NCBI RefSeq assembly: GCF_008831285.2 | Contig: NC_045139.1 | Coordinates: forward strand, 21,744,412 to 21,808,411 | DNA: 64,000 bases | Origin: Nymphaea colorata | Taxonomy: Eukaryota; Streptophyta; Magnoliopsida; Nymphaeales; Nymphaeaceae | Direction of reading: 5' to 3' | Part shown: piece after piece, positions 23,672 to 34,800 of the stretch | How the letters are laid out: each line of letters starts with the position of its first letter | Position numbering within the stretch: position 1 is the stretch's first letter | Program-made: the position numbers and the translations under genes | The notes under the pieces: model-generated | What the model saw: only the letters and a program-made list of their open reading frames with translations | What the model was told of the DNA's origin: nothing | The model's database searches: none

Positions 23672-26600
23672 CACTCTCCCGTGACCCCGGACTCATGTTT
23701 TCTAAGATTGCCATGTCTGTACCTGCATCGTTGTACCCATACCCAAACATGTACACCAGTACCCATGTGACTTAAGTGTCTGTGAAGGCTGACATTAGAC
23801 GACATCAAGCCAAAGGCCAAGAGAGTGATTTTGCATAAATTTATAATTATAGTTCCAGTTGTAATTAATATACATTATACATCACGTTTGTATGTCAATT
23901 CAAATTTTAAACTATTTTTCATCATATGTTCATCTTTTTATTTTTATTTTTTGTTGATTATAATTACACTAGAAGACAATTTTATGAAAAGCAATGTAAA
24001 CATGGATATGATCATGTTGAGGGTCTATGTTCCATCGTTTTTCTTCATTTAGAATAGTACTTTTAGGTTTTTGTTTACAACCTGTTTGGATGGAGAGAGA
24101 GGGAGGGAAAGGAATGGAAAGAAAGGTCTTTCCTGTGACTAATTAATATGGAGGGAAAGGAAGAGAGAACTAATAACAGTGTTTGGATACAAGGGAGAGG
24201 AAAGGGAGGGGAAGGAAATAAGTTTTTAATCTAATTCCAATCTCTCCGAAAATAGAGAGATTGGAAGGGAAAGGAATGGATTATCATTCCCTTTCCTTTC
24301 TTCTCCTTTCCCTCCCCATTCCCTTCCCTTCCTTTCCCTCTCTTTCCCTTCATCCAAACAAAGCCTTGGACTTTTAGGTTTTAAAAATTTGAATTAAGAG
24401 TTGGTATCTAGGAAATTATAAGATTTTACATGGTCTATAGCATCAGAGCTTATTGTGTTAAAATCATGCATTTGCTTTCTATGTTACACGAGTTCTAGAC
24501 TTTAATTGCAGACCTTTATTAAATATGATCTTTCGAACTTCTAATTTTGTTTATCATCATGTTATGAAATGCTTAATGTGTTAGTGCCATCACAAATATT
24601 TGACTGTTTTGTTGCACTGATTAATAAGCATGTGTTTTCTTTTGACAAAGTTCAACTTTGTTGTTAATTTTAACAATTAATATTGCATTTTAGCAATTTC
24701 CCTTTTTTAAAGGAAATAATTAATGTGCCTAGTTCCACACAGGGTTAGGCTCAATTTACTTCCTAGGCTGCACCAAGCACTTTTGGCAGCATAGCTTATG
24801 CTTGTACAACCATTGGAGCAAAGGAAGAATAACTGTGGATGGAGCACAATAACTAGTACTGGATAGTCAAGACATAAAATATGCATATAAGAGACAGAAG
24901 ACATAAGGAAAGGAAACCAAAATAAAAAAAAATGGAGAAAGAAGCAAAAAAGGGAAGACGGAAAAAAATAAGGGGGGAGAAAGGAAAACTAGAACAAGAG
25001 GAAAAGTAAGGAAAAAACACTTTCTTAAAACATTCTTTTTTCATTTAGTGCCAATTTAAGTCTAGGAGGTGCCCAGGTGGCTACCTAGATACAACAGCCC
25101 ACTCGGAAAGGGGGCCACCCAATGCCCAGGCACACCTATATGTGCATCTAGGCATCCTTCTGACTAATGCAGTATACAGTCCGCAAAGATCAGAAAGGTA
25201 GATGAGATCACTAAATCAATCAAATCAAAAACTATTCCAGTGCACATGATACATGCTCAAGGCGTTCTGCAGCCTTGCTTGCACAAGGGACGCGGGCAGA
25301 AATGAGTTGGTTTCATCACCACCTTTGTAAAGTTTTGACTTCTGTGCAAATTAATTAAACACAATGGAATCCTTAAGAGTCATTTAGCAGACTCTCCAAC
25401 AAGTATGTCAACCGTATACTTATATTTGATATTGATTGAAAAGAGGCAACGGCTTTGTTCCATAAACACAGGAAGTAGGACTCTTACCTCAACTACTGTT
25501 ACCTGGGTCTTCCCACAACTTGCTGTACTATATCTTGCATTTTTTTCATCATTAATTTAGGAATATTTGCTCAATAGTAAAGCAACCAACCGGAACAAAT
25601 GTTAGATTTTGATATCAATGTGAAATTGCTCACTATTAGTTCTGGAAAGTACGTCGTTGGTTTTACACAACATATCTTGTCGCTGGCAACTCTAGGCATG
25701 CATCTGGTTGAAAGAAAATAGCATTTAGATGCCTGATTTCAGTTTTGGACTATGCATTACTTTTTGCTCAGGAAGCTCACTTCAATCCACATGGTTTCTG
25801 GTGGCCAGCTTCACCCATATGTAACCTTCTCTATGTTCATGATCTCAAAGGGGGAAACAAAAAGAACCGATAAGCTAAAAAGAGATTGCATGACTGGTGC
25901 TATTGGGCCATATAGACACGAAAACTGACTGAAGCCATATGGGTTCCTGGATCAAAAGTTATAGGGCCATGACAGCCAGATGGTGGCTGATCTAGCCTTA
26001 AATAACAAATGTCACATAGGTACGGGTGCAGGTGCCGGTATGAGTACCAGTGCAGGTACGGGTGCAGACTATTTTCAAAAAACTTGGGTGCATGTTAACT
26101 TACTAAGAAATGATAAACAAGTAAACAACATAAAAGTATCTATGACAAGCAAACAACACAGAAAACATATATCAACATAAACAGTCAACAACACAGTGAA
26201 TACAGAAGATATATACCAAGGGCAGTGTGTTTAAGAAACCTATGAAAAACTTTAAGCATATGGACAAAAATACATATCAATCTCAAAGTAATCTTCTGCA
26301 TATATTGCAAAGTTGCAATGGAATGAGGAAAATCATCTATCAAACAACTAAGCAGCCCCTTAGAAAGTCAAATACGAACCACAACTCAGCATTGTGGAAC
26401 TGGAATCTAAGTCTTAAATGCCGAAATGGAACAGGTTATAGGAGCATGCAAGACGCACAATTATCTAAAAAAAATTGTTGCATATAAATGTAAAAGAGAA
26501 AGGGCGGACAATATGTTTTTCGAAGAAGAAAAAGAAAAATAGTTGATGTAGGTCATAGAAGAAGGGCAGGTGATTCTAAACCTGCGCTCGAAGTAAACGG

Positions 26601-29600
26601 ATAGACTGCTGGACAATAAGAGACTGCTGGAAAAAAAAAGAAGCATAAATATGAAGCTTTAACAAAAATGGCCAAAACAGTCTCTGGAGAAGTCGTTGAA
26701 CAACAACAGCTACGTCGCATTAGCCGGAGACATTGCCTCTCCCTGAAAACTGCTGAAACGAATCGACAGAGCAGCCAACGTCGCTGGAGAACTCCACATG
26801 CGCTACTGCTGTGGGTAATACCCTTGACAAAAGTCGAGGGTTTGCGTTGTGTTGAAAAGGAAAAAAAAAAAAACCTAATTTAAAGACAGTTTTGGACTCA
26901 GTCAACTTTGACCCTATCTAACACGGGTACCGCAATACCGGTACGGGTAAGGGTGCGGCCATGGGTGTGGCCGGGGTATGCCGTTGACGTACCTGAGGTC
27001 GAATCCGACCATTTTTGGACTCGGTCAAAGTTGACCAAGTCCAAAAATGTTCGATTTAGGTTTTTAATGTAGTTTACATTTTAACGCGGTTTACATTTTT
27101 CACATTAAAAATATCATAACCATTAAGTTTTTCATCGACGGTTTTGCTTTATCACTTCGTCACCGACGACGGGAGGCGAATGGCAAGCGGCTAGTGGTGA
27201 TTCACCTCGATGTTTCTGCTTCTTCCTCTTCAACGAGCTCTTTCTTTTGATCTTGCTTGGTTTTTAGGGTTTTCGAATGCAGTAATTGGTTTCATCTAAA
27301 GGATCTTTCGTTGTTTTGTGAAGATCGAGTTCTTTTCTTCATTTTTTGTTCTTTCGTTTTCTCATATGTGCCTATGTACTTGTCTGAAGAGTTTTAGAGC
27401 GTCGTAGTTATTTTTTGTTTTCTCTCATTTGTTTTGTGATGGTTTTGCTTATTTCCGAAGGGTTTGTTTCTTTGTTTCTTTCAAGGGTTCGTTTCTTTGT
27501 TTAAATCTTTTCAATAATGAAATTTCTACAACATTCTATATGCAAATATGATTTCCATTTGTTTGGTAGATCATTTGTTTTTTGTGTTTTTCTTCCATGT
27601 GTGCTTGCACGGTTTTCTGGTAGATCATCTCTTTTTTTTTTACGTGCTTGAATTGTTGATATATATTTTTAGTTATTGGTTATAGTCTATGTCACACAGG
27701 TACTTCTTTTTATGAGGAGTACCTGCACGGTACTGGTACGGTACCGGTATGGGTACCGGTATGGGTCTAGGTATGGCAAAAATATGGTCAACGAAGCACC
27801 GGGTACGGTCAACGTACCCGGATTATTTTTGTCCATTTTTGGACTCGGTCAGCTTTGACCGAGTCCAAAGTTGTCCATTTTTGAACAGTCAAAAACCCTA
27901 ACCCCTTCTCGAGTGCCCGACTTCCTTGCCTTCCTCCTGGTTCGGCCTGCCACACTAGACAATGAATGGGCAAGTTCAGGTAGCTCGCCCAAGACAACGC
28001 CCTTCTTCTGCCGAGATTAGGCACCAAGATCAACTCCAGCGAAGGCCTTGGTCGACTTCTTTCTAGATCGAGCAGGGGCGCTAGAAGAGGTGTCGATGAG
28101 GTTGATGAGCTCGGCCAACGCGGCGCGTGTCTTCTGCGGAGGAACGGTGGTAGCAGAGGAGTCAGCGGTTCTTTTGGCCCTTGCCCACGTGACTGGTACT
28201 CGGTTTTCTTGGTCGCTGGACATGGCTATGGCGGTCGGGTGACTCTACCAAGAGCAAGAAGAAGGGGAGAAGAGTGGAGGAAAGGAGAGAGATGGCCTCC
28301 TTTTGAATGCTCGTAGATCGAGCGAGGGCCCGTACGAAGGAAATGGCGCTCCTTTTCATTTCATCAAATTTTTTGTTTCCCACCTCATTTCATCAAATTT
28401 TTTGTTTCCCACCCGCCACTTCAATTGATCTGGCCAGTTCCTGAAATAAAACAAGATTTCGGGTCTGGATCAGACCTAGGTCTTCCGGGTCTTGGAATTG
28501 TTTCCAGTTTTGAGTGGGAATTGCTCAATCTGCCCACGTTTTTTAGTTATAAATTAAAAATCCCCCTCTCTTTTCCTATTACCCTTTTCACTCTAAACAT
28601 TTCTTGTATTCCTCACAACTTTTCATTTTCATACTGTGTTTTGGATCATAATTTATGAATTGTTTGAATTATATATATATATATATATATCCACGTGTGT
28701 ACGGCCGTACCCCCGCACCCAAATTTTTTGAAAATGTTCCATACCCGCACCCGTACCCGTACCTATGTGACATAGGTTATAGTTTTTTGCTTTTCAAATA
28801 TAAGTTGTAATGGCTGATAAAGGAAAAGGAACGATACCTATAAGTGGAAGTGGAAATATGGCAAGAAGCAGTAGACTGTAGTAGTGTTAATACCGCTGCT
28901 GCAGTAGAAATGGATTCATCTCAGCCTCTTTGGTGCTATGTCAAAAAACTAGGAAAAGCTAGTGGTGGGGGTAGGAATATAATTTTTTTCTTGCAATTTC
29001 TGTAATAATCATTTTACTGGCTCTTATACACGTCACAAGGCACATTTATTGCATATCAAAGGCCATGGAATTAATCCATGTGAAAAAATTAGCAAAGAAT
29101 CGATGAAGGTATTGAAAAAAGAACAAGATGCAGCTGAGACAAAAAAATATTCAACCAAGTCAAGTGAACTATCTATTCCTCTTTATGCAATAAGGTGAAG
29201 ATGCTTCAAAGAAAAGACAAAAAAAACATGGGCGATTGGACCTACCAAAACATTAGCACAAAGCATTCAAAAATATGGGAAGGGTAGAGATGGATAGAAG
29301 GATCAGAAGGTTCTTTTTTGCAAGTTCACTTCCTTTTAATGTAGTCAGAACTCTTTATTGGAAAGATGTTGTTACAGATTTGGCTAATAGCAGTTTGGTT
29401 GGTTATGTAACCTCAAGTTCAGAGAAGTTGAGAACAATAATTATTGCATAAGAGAATGCAAACATCAAAAAATTATTAGAGAAAAAGAAATTTTCATGGA
29501 CACAATATGGAGTATCCATTGTTTCTGACGATGGACTGATATACAAAGACGACCACTGATAAATTTTATTGCTTATTCGCTTAATGGACCAATCTTTTTG

Positions 29601-31224
29601 AAATGTGTTGATGCATTTGGGGAGTACAAAGACGTTGAGTATTTAAAAGGGCTATTCATAGAAGTCATCAAAGAAGTAGGTGAAGACAATGTTGTGCAAA
29701 TTATTACTGATAATGCTCTAGTTTGCCAACAAGCAGGGATGAATTTGGCAAGTGATCCCAAGTATAGTCACATATTTTGGACTCCTTGTATGGCACACAG
29801 TATAAATCTAGCACTTAAAAAGTGTTTGCAACCCATCAAAAGAAGATACAAACACTGTTAAATTTTATTCATGGATTGAGGAGCTTGAGCATGATGTCAG
29901 AAACATCCGAAATTTTGTTGTAAACCACCACAAAGCTCTTACTATATTTAATAAGCATTCTGATTTGAAATTGTTGAAGGTAGCATAGACTCATTTTGCA
30001 TCCATTATTGTAATGATGAAAAGAATAAAGCAGGTGAAACATGCATTAACACTTATGGTGATTGACAATGATTGGGAGTTTTATCGGAATGATGACATTG
30101 TGAAGGGTCAAGAAATGAAAAAATGTATTTTAGATGATGAATGATAACAATGGTTGGATAAGATTACATATTTTCTGCAGTTTACAGAGCTTATTTGACA
30201 GATGCTGAGAGAAGTTGATAAAGAAGGGGCCATGCTTCATAGAGTTTATGATATGTGGAATAACATGATTGAAAAAATTCAAAACATCATTTTTAGACAT
30301 GAGAAGAAGAATGCTGCACTTGATGATTCTGAGTTTTTCGATCATGTGCATAAAATTTTAGTAAGAAGATGGAATAGAAGCAACAACCCTTTGCATTGTA
30401 TGACACACTCCTTAAATCCCAAATATTATGAACAAACATGGTTGGCAGGAGGTACTGGTCGTGTTCCTCCTAATCGAGATCCAGAAATATCAAACAATAG
30501 GGAGATATGTTTGTGAAGACTATTTTCCAATTCTCATCGGTTGAAGACAATAAATAATGAGTTTGCGAGCTTCTCTGGTGGAAGAAGTGATTCATTACAA
30601 GCTGAAATGGCAAGAGATGAAGAAAATCATGTTAATTGGTGGTTATGTTTTGGGGCATCGACACCAAATCTCCAACAACTTGCGTTGAAGTTATTATCTC
30701 AACCTGCAACCTCTTTATGTTGTGAAAGAAACTAGAGCACTTATTCTCAAATTCACAACATCAAAAGAAATAAGCTAACTAGTAAGCGAGCAAAAGATTT
30801 AGTTTTTAGTTTATGTCCACTCCAACCTACCGCTTACTTTCACATACTTCAGATGATTACAAGTATTTCTTTTTTTTTTTTTCATCTTTAATATGTATAC
30901 ATATGTATTAATGTATATTATGTTGGTTGTTTAAAGTTAATATTAACTTAAATTATATTGTGATTTTGTTGCAACTTGAAGTTCAGGATCATCCAAGTAT
31001 TGGTATGTTAATCCGGAAGACATTGACGTGAAACTTGAAGGAGAACATGATTTGAATGCTCTTAATATGGACCTTAAAGAACTGTTGTTCCTTTTAATCT
31101 TGATGATGCGACTAAGGAGAATCAAGAAAGCTGATATATTTTGTATGTTAATTACTTCCATACTTTGTTTATTAGTATGATAGTATCTATAAATTTTGGA
31201 TCATGATTTATGAATATGTTATTC

Positions 31225-31257
<33 letters not shown>

Positions 31258-31816
31258 ACGGCCGTACCCTGCACCTAAGTTTTTTGAAAATGGTCTGTAC
31301 CCGTACCCATACCTATGTAACATAGCTTTGACCGAGTCCAAAAAATGCCAAATACGTAACTGGGTACGTTGCCCATACCCGATAAGGTCAAACAAGTACC
31401 CAAGCCACACCCAAGTGTGTACTGGTACCCGTACGGGTATCGTACCAGTACGGAGCTGGTACTGCTCCCGTGTAACAGAGTAAATAACCAATTACCAACA
31501 GTGGTTCAACTTATAAAAACCAAATACAAGTTGCCCAGCTCTTACAAACTTGACAAGGCTACTGAAACAATTGAAAGAAATCAAGGCTCACATTAGCAAA
31601 GTATTGGGCACTGACATCATTGGCGGTGCTGGTCAGCCGCAGGAAAGGTTGGCATTCAGTTTCCAGGAACCTAATTCATGATTGTATGATAAGGATGGAC
31701 TATCAAACACTGGAAAGATCATTGGTTTAGTTGTGTTGGAGTTGGATCTAACTGCATGCAGATCCACATGTCCTCATTTGTAAAAAATGTATTTTAGAGG
31801 GAATTTTCATTTGGTG

Positions 31817-31849
<33 letters not shown>

Positions 31850-34800
31850 TTACCCTTATATATTTTACTGAAAATTAGGCAAGTTCTATCTGAGACTGAT
31901 GAGATCTGTTGCAGTGTCCTCTTCTGTACCCTTTCTTCTTCATCTACTCTGCCTAGTGAAGCTGCAGCAACAGCAAGTTTTTCATGGTATAAGAGCCAGG
32001 TTAGCAGGCTCCAGATTTTGAAAAGGTATGTCCAAGTAAATCTGCAATTAAAATTTCAGTCAAACTGTTTCTTCCATTCTCAAACCTCTTCCTCAAAGAT
32101 TCTCTCTCTCTTTTTAAACCTGTTTCCTTCTCTGTTCATCCCTCAAAAATCTGTCACAGTATGAGCACTGATGACCCTCGTACTAAACATGTCTGATTTT
32201 TCTTTTCCTTTTTGTAAAGTCAGATCTGAAATAATTTTCGTTCTACTTCATCCTCTCTGAAAATCTATTCCTGATTTGCAATTTTTCATTTTGCACTTCT
32301 TTGTTCCAATTTGCAGATTTTAGCACTGATGTCAGGTCTGCAAGTACAAACCTGGACACTACATTTGATATTGAAATAAATCTGAAAGTTTCTAGGCCAA
32401 CTGAAATTATTACTTAATCGGAGGTGATTTACTTTTTATTACTCTATGTTCCCTTGGGGTTTTCCTTTTCAATGTTTTCTTGTGACTGATTTCATCAAAT
32501 GTAAAGGGCATCATGAGCCCTGATATTGTCTTAAGCCGTCAGAAGAAATAGGGGGAGAAAAGCAAAAAAGGGGTTCAACACCTCACACAAGGTTGATGCA
32601 TCAAAATACAGCTGTGCTTTTGAAATCTGGGATCTTCTTCTCTTATTCTTATTCTTCTTACATCTAAAATCTTCTATCCTTTTATATTCCTACTGAAAAA
32701 AGGCTGGAACTGGAAGCCTCTTCCTTTCACTCGGTTCTGTTTTCCAATTTCTCGAGTCAGCTTGTGTCAGAAAAACTTAACCCTTCTAACTTTTTTACTT
32801 CAAAAGGGCAATCCTTTTATAGGGATCAAGACCTTTCTGTTTCTGGACATGGCAATAGATCATATCTAGCCCACCTCAGTCCCTTACACAATGGAAAAAA
32901 AAAAAGGATGACAAAGGGAATGCTTCAGCTAGGTTTGTGTGCAAAACTTAGTTTACAACGTAGATGAAACAGGATTAGATTTTGGTTGCATTCATTCAAT
33001 CCACCCTATCTCACGAAGTGAATCTCTAATTTTAAATTGTAAAACCCAAAAATCAAAATTACTCATCAAATTAGAAATAAAGAAACGACATAAAAATTTC
33101 AACCTAATCATGCCTTACGCATTAAGTATAAACATTAAACATTGCCTTAATACATTGCTTGGGCCCTTTATTAGAACTTTGATAAACAAGATAAATGGTT
33201 AGGTTGATCAGGAAATACACAGACACACACATAGGTGTGTGCATATGTGTATGTACGTGTGTCTATATATATATATATACAAGAAAAAGAAGAAACAAAA
33301 ACACATCCATGGGTGCTTAGGCATATAGCCATTTTCATATGGCAGGTCACCTAAGAATGGGCAGCCTAGCCAACTGGGCGAAACCCTGGGGCCAATGTAG
33401 TAAAAAGTATATCGTAAGCCGTATCAGTCTAGCTTTAAGATATGCCGTATCGTAAAATATCGTAACATATCGTAACCGTATCATTTTTTATTAAATAAAT
33501 CAGAAAAAATAAGAAAAAAAATCGAAAAATTCATAAAAAATAGTAAAAATCAAGAATAATATGTTCTTCATAAAAAACATGTTTAGAGAATGACAGACTT
33601 ATTATTGCTATAAAGTTACGGTTCATCATTCGTAAACATCAAAATTCATAACAATATCAATCTAGAAAGCACAACAAATCAACAATTACATAACGTATAT
33701 CATGATTTTATAACCATAGATTCATAAGTCATAAGGTCCATAAGTCTATGAGATACCACATCAAAAGCAAGTTTGAAATGTTATATATTACTTCACAAGA
33801 TGATAATGAAATTGTGAAAATGTTCAATGTATTAACATATAAAATGAAAGCACTCTCGACTCTCATTCATAATCTTCATCACATTCATTCTCATCCTCAT
33901 CTCCATCTTCTTCTTCATCTTCATCTTTATGATTTAAAAAAACCCCTTTCCTCCCAACATGAATAAGCCACCCACGCACAAATCCATGGTTTAATCAATG
34001 ATTTCATGGTGAAATCGATTATTTCATGGTGGAAATCGATGACTCTCCTCCAAGGCAGCACAATCTCTAGGTTAGAAATAAAGAAGGTGCGGGTTTTTAT
34101 GAAGAAAACTCAAAAAATGGGGGTTCAGGCCCCTCTTTTTTGAAATCAGCCTGTATCGTACGATACGGAGGTGTATCGCACCGTATCGTACGATACGGAG
34201 GCCTATACCGTATGTATCATACGATACAAGTACAATACACCCTCATTTACGATACAGGGGGGCTATCGTATCGTATTTCCTAAATGATACGTATCGTACG
34301 GTACGGCTCCGTATCGTACGATATGTACAACACTGCCTGGGGCCTACGCACAAATGTTTGATAACATAGTTGTAGATTGATTGAATTATGTAACATGCTG
34401 AACGCACAGAAGCATGACTACTGTTAGTGGGCTCATTTGCCTTGACCAAAAAGGAATACTTTATGAAGAACTCCAGCTTGTCTTCTAATTACACATGCAA
34501 GTGGGTTACCTTGCATTAGATTGGATTCTCAAGGATTTGACAGGATAACCAAACATAATCTTGCTTAGACTTCAGGCCTACATTTCTAACGTTTTTTTTG
34601 GCAGCTCCTGTAATCATTACATCCTTATTTCACAATGTATAATGAATACCAGAAGTCAAAAGGTAGGTCCTACGTGAATGAATGTGTAATCGCATGTGTA
34701 CGATTGCATGTGCTTGTGCATAGTATTTACAAATTACAAAGTAATCAAGATCCTGTGTGATACCTGTACTGCATGAAACTAAAAATCATCAAAATTAAGA

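Larger units (their letters stand above)
26914..31325 (+). mobile_element. hAT element B (middle), carries transposase relic
   Basis: It is flanked by the perfect 8-bp repeat CTTTGACC at 26906-26913 and 31326-31333. The ends are CTATCTAACACGGGTACC and, inward from the right, CTATGTTACATAGGTATGGG. Net length is 3,315 bp after removing nested element A and one TSD copy, a usual size for an autonomous hAT. It contains a 5' leader, a BED-DUF659-hATC transposase relic (28810-30830), a subterminal hairpin (27017-27042), and a (TA)n(TG)n run at 31223-31259 before the 3' subterminal repeats. Confidence 0.9.
26007..31480 (-). mobile_element. hAT element C (outer), split by elements B and A
   Basis: It is flanked by the perfect 8-bp repeat TAAATAAC at 25999-26006 and 31481-31488. 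The left terminus is AAATGTCACATAGGTACGGG (its 3' end, element in minus orientation). The right terminus, read inward, is CTCTGTTACACGGGAGCAG (its 5' end). Without B and one TSD copy it is 1,054 bp. Subterminal repeats are GGTACGGGTRC-like. It contains a hairpin of the GGACTCGGTCA/TGACCGAGTCC type, which is cut by B. Its interior (26090-26890) has no recognisable coding sequence. Confidence 0.88.

Noticed and set aside
26668-26905. Possible coding exon inside element C (overlapping 61-71-codon frames)
   Set aside because: The frames occur on both strands with no family resemblance. The region corresponds to the leader end of a hAT element.
31985-31997. tRNA-like sequences at 31985, 47438 and 52415
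   Set aside because: They are short complements of the initiator-methionine tRNA 3' end next to LTR termini, that is, primer-binding sites and not tRNA genes.
34150-34325. Regularly spaced palindromic repeats resembling a CRISPR array
   Set aside because: Only a few copies without unique spacers, inside a hAT element with TSD, in plant DNA; they are subterminal repeats.
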